Source of the DNA: JAJKIV01 sp036741775
Lineage (GTDB): Bacteria; Gemmatimonadota; Gemmatimonadetes; Gemmatimonadales; Gemmatimonadaceae
Assembly (NCBI GenBank): GCA_036741775.1
Contig: DAINRQ010000024.1
Location: 5,104-69,103, forward strand
Direction: 5' to 3'
Length of the DNA: 64,000 nt
Shown: positions 7,960 to 16,452 of the stretch, one piece after another
How the letters are laid out: each line of letters opens with the position of its first letter
How positions within the stretch are numbered: position 1 is the stretch's first letter
Position numbers and translations under genes: made by a program
The notes under the pieces: generated by a model
Databases searched by the model: none
The model's input: only the letters and a program-made list of their open reading frames with translations
What the model was told of the DNA's origin: nothing

Positions 7960-9366
7960 TCACGCGTGAATCATCCGGCCGAGCGAATCGAGCGCCGCCT
8001 CGGCCACCGCCTCCGAGAGCGTCGGGTGGGCGTGGATCGCGAGATCCACCTCCTCCACCGTGAACTCGTTCTCCCTCGCGACCGCCAGCTCGTGAATGAG
8101 CTCCGTCGCGTGCAGCCCCACGATGTGGGCGCCGAGGATCTCGCCGTACTTCGCGTCGCGAATGATCTTCACGTGGCCCTCGGTCTCACCGGCGGTGCGC
8201 GCGCGCCCGCTCGCCATGAAGGGGAACTTGCCGACCTTGTAGTCGATCTTCTTCTCCTTCACCTGGGCCTCGGTCAGCCCGATCGACGCCACCTCGGGGT
8301 GGCAGTACGTCGCGTTCGGGATGTTGCCGTAGTTCACCTTGTGCGCGTGCTGGCCCGCGAGAAGCTCCGCGAGCACGGCGCCCTCGCGCTGCCCCTTGTG
8401 CGCGAGCATCGGCGCGCCGATCACGTCGCCGATGGCATAGACGCCCTCGGCCGAGGTCTCGTACGTGTCGGTGTTGACCTTGATGAAGCCGCGCTCCGTG
8501 AGCTGCACGCCGGCTTCCTTGAGCCCGATCTCTTCCACGTTAGGCGCCCGACCCGCCGCGACGAGGACGCGCTCACCCTCGAGCTCTTTCTTCTCGCCAC
8601 CTGCCTCGACCGTCATCTTCACCGAGCCTTTCGCGACCTTCACGTTCGAGATCTTGGCATTTGTGAGGATGTCGATGCCTCGCTTCTTGAACGACCGCGC
8701 GACGGCCGCGGAGCTGTCGGCGTCTTCCACCGGCAGGATCGCCGGCATCACCTCGAGCAGCGTGACCTTCGTGCCGTAGGCGTTGAAGACGTCCGCGAAC
8801 TCGCAGCCCACCGCCCCGGCGCCGACGACGATCATTGTTTTCGGCGCGCTCTCGAGCGTGAGCACCTCGTCAGACGACAGGACGGTCTGTTTGTCGAGCT
8901 CCAGGCCGATCTGCGGAAGCCCCTTCACGCGCGAGCCGGTGGAGATGACGATGCCCTTCTTCGCCTCGTGCTTCTCTTCCTTGCCGTCGGCGGTCTTCAC
9001 GGCAACACTCTTCCCACCGGCAAGGCGACCGGTGCCCTTGATCCAGGTGATCTTGTACTTCTTGAAGAGCGTCTCGACACCCTTCGAGTTCTGGGCGCTG
9101 ATGGCGCGTGAGCGCTTCATGGCGCCGCCGTAGTCCAGCTTGACGTCGCCGAGCGTGATCCCGTGTTCGGCAGCCTTCGAGAGCTTGGTGGCGAGCGCAG
9201 CGCTCTCGAGGAGCGACTTGGCGGGAATGCACCCCCAGAGCACGCACGTGCCACCCAGGCCTTCTCGCTCGACGACGGCGGTGGAGAGGCCGAGCTGACC
9301 GCAGCGAATGGCACCTACGTAGCCGGCGGGACCACCGCCGATGAAGATCACGTCGTACGAAGCCAT
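7960..9366 (-). CDS. lpdA: Dihydrolipoyl dehydrogenase (E3)
   Basis: E3 reoxidises dihydrolipoamide on the PDH, OGDH and glycine cleavage complexes, passing electrons to NAD through FAD and a redox disulfide. In 468 residues it has the N-terminal FAD motif GGGPAGYVGA (10-19), the disulfide C41-VLWG-C46 within GGTCVLWGCIPAK, an NAD-binding GAGAVGCEF, the ATxAIGDV-type FAD site (YAIGDVIG) and the C-terminal HAHPTLSEA catalytic His-Glu pair. The loop CVLWGC differs from the common CLNVGC, but both cysteines are kept. It is separated from the pdh genes by the metzincin lipoprotein gene. Confidence 0.96.
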   Translation of the reverse strand: MASYDVIFIGGGPAGYVGAIRCGQLGLSTAVVEREGLGGTCVLWGCIPAKSLLESAALATKLSKAAEHGITLGDVKLDYGGAMKRSRAISAQNSKGVETLFKKYKITWIKGTGRLAGGKSVAVKTADGKEEKHEAKKGIVISTGSRVKGLPQIGLELDKQTVLSSDEVLTLESAPKTMIVVGAGAVGCEFADVFNAYGTKVTLLEVMPAILPVEDADSSAAVARSFKKRGIDILTNAKISNVKVAKGSVKMTVEAGGEKKELEGERVLVAAGRAPNVEEIGLKEAGVQLTERGFIKVNTDTYETSAEGVYAIGDVIGAPMLAHKGQREGAVLAELLAGQHAHKVNYGNIPNATYCHPEVASIGLTEAQVKEKKIDYKVGKFPFMASGRARTAGETEGHVKIIRDAKYGEILGAHIVGLHATELIHELAVARENEFTVEEVDLAIHAHPTLSEAVAEAALDSLGRMIHA

Positions 9367-9370
9367 TTGT

Positions 9371-9406
9371 CGGGAATCGGGAAATCGGGGATCGGGAATC
9401 GAGGCG
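9371..9406. repeat. GGGAATCGGGAATCG direct repeat, family C copy 1
   Basis: Tandem imperfect copies of the unit GGAATCGG lie just upstream of the lpdA start. The unit recurs inverted around 16331-16452. The remaining bases to 9642 hold no gene or clear signal that I can see. Confidence 0.7.
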
Positions 9407-9642
9407 CCATGCGGCCTCGACGAGCCGTGCGGTCTTGCCGCGCGGAGTGCTTTCCGCGCAGAAAGCTAGCCGATCCTTCCCTCGAAATGCCACGGGCCCG
9501 GACACGCGGAAAACCGGCGAGCGACCAGGGTCAGCGGCCGCGCCAGGGTAACCTCAGGGCGACGCGTGCGTATCGCGACGCGAGCCGTGGCGTAGGCGGG
9601 CCAGCGCGCCGCGAGGACATTGTCTACCCCTCGAGGCGCTCG

Positions 9643-12132
9643 CTACTGCGTCCCGACCTTCACGCGCCGGGCGACGCTCTGCACGCCGTCCGAGAGGATG
9701 ACCTCGAGATCGCCGCTCCTCGCGCGCAAGACTACGCTGCCGCCGCGCGCGAACGAGAGCACCTGTCCCGTTCGGCGATCGCGAACGAGTGCCATACGCG
9801 TGGCCTGTCCGCCCCAGCGCACAGTCACCGCACCACCGCCGCGCGACGTCGCGGCGATCGCGTTCACCGACGCCGCAATGCCGTCCGGCGCGAGCGACGC
9901 CTGGAGGCTCGCAGGCGATGCGCTGCCACCGCTCAAGCGAATGGTCGCGAGCTCGGCTTGCGTAGCCTCATCCATCGGAATCGCGAACGCGAAGTGGCGT
10001 GCCGTGGCATCGTCCACGTCCGCCGGCTGGTCACCGGCGAAGTTGTACGAGAACAACGTCCGCCCGTTCCGCGCGACGCCTTCGATACGCAACGGACCGC
10101 CCTCGCGCGGCACACTCGGCCGAGCAGCGAGAGAGAACGCCGGTTCGAGCACGAGCTTCCCGCGTTCCACGCGGCCCCACACGAGGAGCGCGGGGCGGGG
10201 CGATACCTCCTGGTCGATGCCTAACGCCGCTCCCGCGACCGTCGCGCCGGGGTTGTTCGCGCGCCAGGCCATGGCGCCAACGTAGGTGTAGTCGCTGATC
10301 CACGGGTTGCTGCAGTACCCCATGAGGTCGAACGACGCCGGCAGCTTGAGCGCGTTGTTCGTCAGGTCGTACCCGAAGACGCCGATTGTCCCGCCGGCGT
10401 ACGGGTAGTTCGGGTCCGGCCCTCCCACACCACCGCATGGCGCGTGGAAACGTCCGAAGTTGTGCGTCAGCTCGTGGGCGGTGACGCCGCGCGCGCTCGG
10501 CAGATGATCCCACCCCACCGCGGCGCGGCCCGGGACGAACCCGTACCCGGCGACACCGGAGTTGTAACTCACTTTCACGATGCCGTAGTAGTGCCTCTGG
10601 CTCGACTCCGCGATCCGCAGCGCGTTCATCTCGCTCAGGACCCGAAGCCACTGCTGGTTCCCGTCGTTCGACGTCAGCTGGATCGAGTCTGCGGTCGTGT
10701 ACTGCTCGTGGATCTGCACATCGATGTCGCGCAACGGTAGCATGCGCCGGGCGTCTGCGAGGAACTGGTCCTTGTTCGCCTCGGTGACGTTGCCGACGAG
10801 TGCCTTGTCGTAACGCTGTTGTACAGGGACGAACGTGACGCTCAGCGGGGCGACCTCGCGCACATCCAACGCGGCCGGCGTGCCCGAAGCAGGGAACGCG
10901 TTGTCATCCTCGCTCGCCTCGACGACGGCGTTGGACGGATCGATGTCCGCGATGATCCGGAGCCCGGGCTGAATGAACTGCCCGAGTACGATCCCGTTCC
11001 ATGAAGAGCCCAGCGACGCCTGGTCCGGGACGATCGGAACGCTCGAGCCCTTGGAGAGCATCATCGTGTTCACGAGCGTTTCGCCGACGTAGAAGCGGAC
11101 GCGAACCTGTGTCGTGACGTCGTTGTTCTGATTTGCCCGGCCGAACACGCGAATGTAGCCGTCACGGCCAGCAACGAGCGGCACCGTACCCGCGTACGTC
11201 TGGACGACCTGCGTGATCGTGACGCCGTCGACGGTGAGGTTGAGCGGACCACTGCTGCTCGCGTAGATGACGGATACGGTGACCGCGCCGGCCGCCGGGA
11301 CCGTCACCGTCTGCGCGAGCGAGTTCGGGATATAGGTGTTGATCCCCGAGGTGACGACACTCGCGTTCACGGTATACGACCCCGCACGCACGCCAACGAG
11401 GTCGCTCGACTCGCCCACGGTGTAGCTCGCCGCCGGTCCGGCGACGCTGATGCTCCCCGCGACCCCAGCTGGGAGTCCGGTGACGCTCACGGTGAGATTG
11501 CCGGTCGTCTGCGCGTACTGTACCGACGCCGCCGTTGGCGTTAGGTCGGCCAGCACCACGACGCTCTGCGCCGGCCGGTCGGGCGCGAAGCGCTGCTGGT
11601 TCGCGACCAGCTCCTGAGCGAAGATCGTGTACGTCCCGGCGTCCAGCCCTTCGAAGGTCGTGCTGGCAGTGACCGTCTTGTTGAAGCCTTTGGGTCCCGT
11701 GACGCGAACCGTCGGCGACGAGCCTTCGGGGGCGCCGCCGACCGAGAGCGCGAGCCCACCGGTCGTCAGCTGATACGACACCGTCACATCGACGGGCGTG
11801 TCGGACTTCGTGATCGTGACCTTCTGGGTGTCCGGAGCCGGCGCGTATCGCGCATTACCGTTGAGCACCGAGGCGCTGGCGATCGTGTACTCGCCAGGCG
11901 TCAAGCTCGCGACCACGTCGTCCCCCGTCAGCACTCGAGAGAAGTTCCCCGGGCCACTCAGCGTCACCTGCGCCGGGGTTCCCGTGGGCAACCCCTGGAC
12001 TTTGAGTGAGAGCGCGCCCGTTCGCGGGCCGCTGGACTCGCACGCGGCGACAATCGCGGCGACGGCAAGGAATGCGACGGGTCTGAGCCGCGGGCGAGCG
12101 GCCGACGAAGTGTGAACGGGGGCAATCGGCAT
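9643..12132 (-). CDS. Lipoprotein with three tandem beta-repeats and a metzincin-type zinc peptidase domain
   Basis: The 829-residue product has a lipoprotein signal (V-A-A-C, Cys31). Three related ~80-residue modules follow to about residue 290, each with G-x-L-x-(L/V)-x-V-x-G-(L/A)-P and (L/A)-x-(P/A)-G-x-Y-T. A CARDB-like beta domain (~300-430) comes next. The peptidase domain has HELTHNFGRFH, giving His553, Glu554, His557 and His563, with a Met-turn D-L-M-G-Y at Met604. HExxHxxGxxH plus a Met-turn defines metzincins; the exact family (M66-like or other) is open. A C-terminal beta domain follows. It probably faces the outside and cleaves extracellular protein. It interrupts the pdh/lpd lipoate cluster, which looks incidental. 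Confidence 0.87.
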   Translation of the reverse strand: MPIAPVHTSSAARPRLRPVAFLAVAAIVAACESSGPRTGALSLKVQGLPTGTPAQVTLSGPGNFSRVLTGDDVVASLTPGEYTIASASVLNGNARYAPAPDTQKVTITKSDTPVDVTVSYQLTTGGLALSVGGAPEGSSPTVRVTGPKGFNKTVTASTTFEGLDAGTYTIFAQELVANQQRFAPDRPAQSVVVLADLTPTAASVQYAQTTGNLTVSVTGLPAGVAGSISVAGPAASYTVGESSDLVGVRAGSYTVNASVVTSGINTYIPNSLAQTVTVPAAGAVTVSVIYASSSGPLNLTVDGVTITQVVQTYAGTVPLVAGRDGYIRVFGRANQNNDVTTQVRVRFYVGETLVNTMMLSKGSSVPIVPDQASLGSSWNGIVLGQFIQPGLRIIADIDPSNAVVEASEDDNAFPASGTPAALDVREVAPLSVTFVPVQQRYDKALVGNVTEANKDQFLADARRMLPLRDIDVQIHEQYTTADSIQLTSNDGNQQWLRVLSEMNALRIAESSQRHYYGIVKVSYNSGVAGYGFVPGRAAVGWDHLPSARGVTAHELTHNFGRFHAPCGGVGGPDPNYPYAGGTIGVFGYDLTNNALKLPASFDLMGYCSNPWISDYTYVGAMAWRANNPGATVAGAALGIDQEVSPRPALLVWGRVERGKLVLEPAFSLAARPSVPREGGPLRIEGVARNGRTLFSYNFAGDQPADVDDATARHFAFAIPMDEATQAELATIRLSGGSASPASLQASLAPDGIAASVNAIAATSRGGGAVTVRWGGQATRMALVRDRRTGQVLSFARGGSVVLRARSGDLEVILSDGVQSVARRVKVGTQ

Positions 12133-12339
12133 CGGCGCTCGGCCTCAAGGCTCGCAGAGCGCGCGACGGCCCGGCGGTCATCACCGCGGGTGTCGCGCGC
12201 GAGCTACAACTACCATGAAACTACGCACTGCTACAGGGGAACGTCACGGGTCGTGCCGTGGATTACCCCGGAAGCAGTCTTTCGGTCACCGTCTGACAAT
12301 CCGAGCGAACGAACCGAGGCCAGAAGTCGACGAATCGCA

Positions 12340-12673
12340 GCCGTCCAGACAGAATGGCCTCTCTACCCGGAAGTTCTGGCAAGACATGAACGCAGATTGC
12401 GCGATTCCGCAGATGACGCCGATTCTCCCTGTACCGGGGACGCTTGCTACTCTCGCCAGCGGCCGAGAGGGAGAACGGTGGATCCGTATCCCTATTCAAC
12501 ATTCGTCCTCGCGCTTCGAGCCCCTCCTCACAGAGGGCTTCTGCGAAATCTGCGGAATCCGCGTCAATCTGCGTCTGGTCTTCTCAGAGCGTCCCGGTCG
12601 GAGGGCAGGTCGGGGGCAAGCCCTCTAACCGGGATGACTGCGATCCGTCGCCTTCGGCTCGGAATGACGGCGA
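12340..12673. repeat. Composite repeat: GCAGATT/CTGCGG inverted units plus partial family A
   Basis: The segment pairs GAACGCAGATTGCGCGATTC and CGCAGATGACGC (about 12389-12420) with TGCGAAATCTGCGGAATCCG and CAATCTGCGTCTGGTCTTC (about 12540-12585). It then runs into a CTAACCGGGATGACTGCGAT...CTCGGAATGACG tail of family A. The same composite arrangement recurs at 42069-42418 and partly at 25070-25308. It lies between the pdhC stop and the metzincin gene. The bases at 12133-12339 show no gene. Confidence 0.7.
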
Positions 12674-14056
12674 TCAATACACCAGCATCAGCGGGTTCTC
12701 GATCAGCCGTCTGAGCGTCTGGAGGAACTTGGCGCCGAGCGCGCCGTCGACGACCCGGTGGTCGCAGCTCATGGTAACCCGCATACGCCTGCGCTGGACG
12801 AGCTCGCCATCGATGACGACGGGCTTCTCTTCGAGCGCGCCGACCGCGAGGATGCCGACCTCAGGCGGATTGATGATCGCCGTGAAGTGGTCGATCCCGA
12901 ACATGCCGAGGTTCGAGACGGAGAACGTCGAGCCGGTGTATTCCTCCGGCTTGAGCTTCCGCTCGCGGGCGCGCTTCGCGAGCTCGCGCGCCTCACTCGA
13001 GATCTCGCTCATACGCTTGCGGTCGGCGTCGAAGATGACGGGTGTGATGAGCCCTTCGTCGATGGCGACCGCCATCCCGATGTGGACGCGGTTGAAGTAG
13101 CGGATCTTGTCGCCGAGCCAGTGCGCGTTGACCTCGGGGTGTTGGGCGAGAGCCGTGGCGACCGCCTTCAGGATGATGTCGTTGAACGAGACCTTGAACT
13201 CGTCACCCATGGCGGCCATGGCGGTGCGCATCTCGGCGACGCGCTCCATGTCGAACTCGGCCGTGAGGTAGAACGTTGGGATCGGTCCGATCGACTCGGA
13301 GAGGCGCCGAGCGATCGTCTTGCGGATCTGGGTGAGCGGGGCGTCGCGGAAATCTTCGCCGGCTGGAGCCACGACTCGCGAGCCGGGAGCCGCTGCCGCT
13401 GTCGCCGGTTGCGCGGGTGCGCCGGCTGCGACGGCAGCTTCGATGTCACGCTTGATGATTCGGCCCCCAGGGCCGCTACCCTGGACCGCCTGCAGGTCGA
13501 GTCCTCGCTCCGATGCCATGCGCCGAGCGAGGGGTGACGATCGTGTTCGACCACCGTTGCCGCTCGGTTCGGGCTGTGGCGGGGCAGGGGCGCGCGGACC
13601 GGGAGCAGCAGGGGGTGCCGCGGCCACCTTCTCCTGCGGCGGCGTCGATGCCTCGCCCTGCGCCTCGGCCTGTGTACGCGGAACCGGGCTCGCGCCCGCC
13701 GTCTCGTTCGTGTTCGCTACGATTTCGGCGGGTGGCGGAGCCGCCGACGCCGGAGCCGCCGACGCCGGAGCCGCCGCGGCACCGCCCGCGTCGCCGATCA
13801 AGGCATCGATGTTCTCGTCAGCGGCGGCAATCACGGCGATCAACTGACCGACCGGCGCCGTCTGGTCCTCTGGAAGCAGTCGCTTCCGGAGCACGCCTTC
13901 GCCGCGAGCGACGAGCTCCATGATCGCCTTGTCGGTCTCGACTTCGGCGAGCGTCTCACCGTTGGTGACCTGGTCGCCTTCGTTCTTGAGCCATTTCACG
14001 AGGCGACCCTCTTCCATCGTCGGCGAGAGCGCTTCCATCACGACCTTCGTTGCCAT
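12674..14056 (-). CDS. pdhC: Pyruvate dehydrogenase E2, dihydrolipoamide acetyltransferase
   Basis: E2 forms the core of the PDH complex and transfers acetyl groups from its lipoyl arm to CoA. The 460 residues contain one lipoyl domain with lipoyl Lys43 in ETDKA, a Pro/Ala/Glu-rich hinge (~85-155), and a peripheral-subunit-binding domain (SSPLARRMASERG...IKRDIEAAV). A Pro/Ala linker follows, then the catalytic domain ending in CDHRVVDGALGAKFL with active-site His and Asp. The start at 14056 (MATKVVMEALSP) has GGGAGGT just upstream; an upstream extension in this frame comes from repeat DNA. It follows pdhB on the same strand, with a family A repeat in the gap. Confidence 0.95.
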   Translation of the reverse strand: MATKVVMEALSPTMEEGRLVKWLKNEGDQVTNGETLAEVETDKAIMELVARGEGVLRKRLLPEDQTAPVGQLIAVIAAADENIDALIGDAGGAAAAPASAAPASAAPPPAEIVANTNETAGASPVPRTQAEAQGEASTPPQEKVAAAPPAAPGPRAPAPPQPEPSGNGGRTRSSPLARRMASERGLDLQAVQGSGPGGRIIKRDIEAAVAAGAPAQPATAAAAPGSRVVAPAGEDFRDAPLTQIRKTIARRLSESIGPIPTFYLTAEFDMERVAEMRTAMAAMGDEFKVSFNDIILKAVATALAQHPEVNAHWLGDKIRYFNRVHIGMAVAIDEGLITPVIFDADRKRMSEISSEARELAKRARERKLKPEEYTGSTFSVSNLGMFGIDHFTAIINPPEVGILAVGALEEKPVVIDGELVQRRRMRVTMSCDHRVVDGALGAKFLQTLRRLIENPLMLVY

Positions 14057-14112
14057 ACCGGGGACTACCTCCCAAGCGCTGCTCGAGGGTGACCTGACGC
14101 GTGCTGCGACGT

Positions 14113-14213
14113 TGTCATTCCGATCCGAAGGCGAGGAATCGCAGGCATCCCGATAGAGAGAAGAGACCCTCCATCGAGACGGCTGCGATTCCTCGCTAAC
14201 GCTCGGAATGACA
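14113..14213. repeat. Family A inverted repeat (TGTCATTCCGA...TCGGAATGACA)
   Basis: The outer arms TGTCATTCCGA and TCGGAATGACA and the inner arms GCGAGGAATCGCAG and CTGCGATTCCTCGC (with small offset) give a ~100-bp hairpin. It lies between pdhB and pdhC within the operon, so it would be transcribed as a structured spacer. Confidence 0.85.
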
Positions 14214-14220
14214 CGGCAGT

Positions 14221-15204
14221 CTACTCGATGTACATGACTTTCTTCACCGCGGCGATCGTCTTGGCGACGTCTGGCTTGGCGGCGCGTTCCAGGTTCTTTG
14301 CGTACGGCATAGGCGTGTCGGCCTGGTGGACCCTGACGACCGGCGCGTCGAGGTCGTCGAAGCATTCGCGCTGGACGTAGTCCACCACCTGCGCGCCCAC
14401 GCCGCAAATCTCCCACCCCTCCTCGAGGACCACGGCCCGGTTGGTCTTCCGCACGGTCGCCGTGATGGCATCGACGTCCATGGGGCGGAGCGTTCGCAGG
14501 TCCACCACGTCCACGTTGATGCCCTGCTTCGCGAGCTGGTCGGCGGCCTGCAGCGCGACGAGGATCATCTTGCCGTGCGTGATGATCGACGCATGCTCGC
14601 CCTCGCGTTTGAGCTCCGCCTGGCCGATGGGGATCAACACCTCCTCATCGTCCGGGACCTCGCCCTTCGTGTTGTACAGCATCTCGCCTTCGAGCATGAT
14701 GACCGGGTTGTCGTCGCGGATCGCGGTCTTGAGGAGGCCCTTCGCGTCGTAGGGTGTGCCCGGGGCGACGACCTTGAGGCCCGGAATGTGCGCGAGCCAC
14801 GACTCCCACGCCTGGGAGTGCTGCGCGGCGAGTTGAAGCGCGGCCCCGTTAGGCCCGCGGAACACCATCGGGATGTTGTACTGGCCGCCGGACATGTAGA
14901 GCATCTTCGCGGCGGAGTTCACCACCTGGTCGAGCGCGAGCAGCGCGAAGTTCCAGGTCATGAACTCGATGACCGGGCGCAGTCCGACCATTGCGGCGCC
15001 GACGCCGACGCCCGCGAATCCGAGCTCGGTGATCGGCGTGTCCACGACGCGCATCTCGCCGAACTCCTGGAGCAGTCCCTTCGAGACCTTGTACGCGCCC
15101 TGATAAACGGCCACCTCTTCCCCCATGAGGAAGACGCGGTCGTCGCGCTGCATCTCCTCGCGGAGGGCCTGGTTCAGCGCGTCACGGTAGGTAATAACTG
15201 GCAT
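14221..15204 (-). CDS. pdhB: Pyruvate dehydrogenase E1 component, beta subunit
   Basis: The beta subunit completes the thiamine-diphosphate active site with E1 alpha and decarboxylates pyruvate. The 327 residues show the transketolase-like start ITYRDALNQALREEM, the GEEVAVYQGAYKVSKGL segment, TPITELGFAGVGVGAAM with the family's Glu near TPP, QHSQAWESWLAHIPGL, and a C-terminal transketolase domain (VVDLRTLRPMD, EEGWEICGVGAQV). Length matches the family (325-330). It is 78 bp downstream of pdhA, with a short family A repeat in between. Confidence 0.96.
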   Translation of the reverse strand: MPVITYRDALNQALREEMQRDDRVFLMGEEVAVYQGAYKVSKGLLQEFGEMRVVDTPITELGFAGVGVGAAMVGLRPVIEFMTWNFALLALDQVVNSAAKMLYMSGGQYNIPMVFRGPNGAALQLAAQHSQAWESWLAHIPGLKVVAPGTPYDAKGLLKTAIRDDNPVIMLEGEMLYNTKGEVPDDEEVLIPIGQAELKREGEHASIITHGKMILVALQAADQLAKQGINVDVVDLRTLRPMDVDAITATVRKTNRAVVLEEGWEICGVGAQVVDYVQRECFDDLDAPVVRVHQADTPMPYAKNLERAAKPDVAKTIAAVKKVMYIE

Positions 15205-15237
15205 GCGATGTCAGACGCAACGTGTTAGGCGGAAAGG

Positions 15238-15279
15238 TGTCATTCCTCGACTCCGCGTGCGCTCCGCTCGGAATGACAC
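15238..15279. repeat. Short family A inverted repeat
   Basis: TGTCATTCC...GGAATGACA, 42 bp, is a minimal version of the family A element, situated between pdhA and pdhB. It may act as an intra-operon RNA hairpin. Confidence 0.8.
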
Positions 15280-15282
15280 GCA

Positions 15283-16326
15283 TCAGTCGGCGGCGACGGC
15301 CGCTTCGGCGGGGGCGTCGCTCGTGGTGTCGACGAGCACATCCTCGTACAGCGCTTCCAGCGGCGGCTCGGGGCTCTGGTCCGCGAAGTCCCACGCGTCC
15401 TGCACGATGGCTTTCAGTTCCTCGTCGAGCTTCGTGAAGTCGTCGTCCGTCAGGAGCCCTTCCTGCTGCATCTGTGAGCGAAGGACGATGATGGGGTCGC
15501 GCTTCACGTATTCCTCGAGCTCTTCCTTCGTGCGGTACGTGCCGCTCACCGCGTCGGACATCGAGTGTCCCATGAAACGGTACGTGCGGACCTCGAGCAG
15601 CGTCGGAACCGACTCCGTGCGCGCGCGGTCGACCGCCTCCTGCACGGCGGCGCGTACGAGCATCACGTCCTGCCCGTCCACCACCCCGCGCGGCATGTCA
15701 TACGACGCGGCGCGGTTGTAGATGTCGTGAATGGACGACGCGCGCTCGAGCGCCGTGCCCATGCCGTATCGGTTGTTCTCGATGAGGTACACGACCGGCA
15801 GCTTCCAGAGCGCGGCCATGTTCAGCGCTTCGTGGAACGCGCCCGTGTTCACGACGGACTCGCCCATGAAGCACAGGCACACCTGATCGCCGCCGCGATA
15901 CTTGATGGCGAACCCGACGCCCGTGGCGAGCGGGACGTGTCCGCCCACAATGCCGTGGCCGCCGAGGAAGTTGATGTTGCGGTCGAAGAGGTGCATGGAG
16001 CCACCTTTCCCGCGCGCCACTCCATCGATACGGCCGAACAGCTCGGCCATGATACCGCGCGGCGACATCCCACGCGCCAGCGCCTGCCCGTGATCGCGGT
16101 ACGTCGTGATGACGTAGTCGTCGGGACGCAGCACCGAGATCGCACCGGTGCCGCACGCTTCCTGTCCAATGTAGAGGTGGCAGAAGCCGCCGATCTTGCC
16201 TAACGCGTACGCTTCGGCACTGCGCTCCTCGAATCGCCGCTGGAGCAGCATGGAGCGGAGGAGCTCGCGACGAAGCTCGGTATCGCCGGTCGAGTTGGAC
16301 GTGGGGTCGTTCTTCTTCTTCGCCAT
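15283..16326 (-). CDS. pdhA: Pyruvate dehydrogenase E1 component, alpha subunit
   Basis: The 347-residue protein has the E1 alpha landmarks: RRFEERSAEAY, GFCHLYIGQEA, YRDHGQALARG, GKGGSMHLFD, GGHGIVGGHVPLATG and the phosphorylation-loop-like YRFMGHSMSD. The TPP/Mg motif, usually G-D-G followed by N-N, reads G155-E-S...N184-N185, so the metal-binding Asp is replaced by Glu and the Gly by Ser. I confirmed this at the DNA level. The fold and surroundings (TGAFHEALNMAALWKLP) are otherwise normal and the gene sits with pdhB, pdhC and lipA, so I still call it functional E1 alpha. It follows lipA by 82 bp. Confidence 0.93.
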   Translation of the reverse strand: MAKKKNDPTSNSTGDTELRRELLRSMLLQRRFEERSAEAYALGKIGGFCHLYIGQEACGTGAISVLRPDDYVITTYRDHGQALARGMSPRGIMAELFGRIDGVARGKGGSMHLFDRNINFLGGHGIVGGHVPLATGVGFAIKYRGGDQVCLCFMGESVVNTGAFHEALNMAALWKLPVVYLIENNRYGMGTALERASSIHDIYNRAASYDMPRGVVDGQDVMLVRAAVQEAVDRARTESVPTLLEVRTYRFMGHSMSDAVSGTYRTKEELEEYVKRDPIIVLRSQMQQEGLLTDDDFTKLDEELKAIVQDAWDFADQSPEPPLEALYEDVLVDTTSDAPAEAAVAAD

Positions 16327-16330
16327 GGTC

Positions 16331-16452
16331 GGGAATCAGGAATCGGGAATCGGGAATCGAGACTGCAGGGTCGGTCTGACGTCGCGTGCGAGAGAGCGCC
16401 GTAGCGATCTACGCAGCTTCGATTCCCGATTCCCCCCGCCCGATTCCCGCGG
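16331..16452. repeat. Inverted GGGAATCGGGAATCG repeat, family C copy 2
   Basis: GGAATCAGGAATCGGGAATC (16332-16351) and its inverted counterpart TTCCCGATTCCCCCCGCCCG (16425-16444) flank about 70 bp. The right arm lies inside the lipA reading frame and encodes its last residues (G-R-G-E-S-G-I-E-A-A). The left arm abuts the pdhA start. Confidence 0.85.

Noticed and set aside
7966..9111. 381-codon plus-strand frame opposite lpdA
   Set aside because: Antisense shadow of lpdA, with typical Arg/His/Leu-rich antisense composition.
14057..14416. 120-codon N-terminal extension of the PDH E2 subunit
   Set aside because: It is read from the family A repeat and the antisense-free end of pdhB; the lipoyl domain starts right at ATG 14056 with a good ribosome-binding site.
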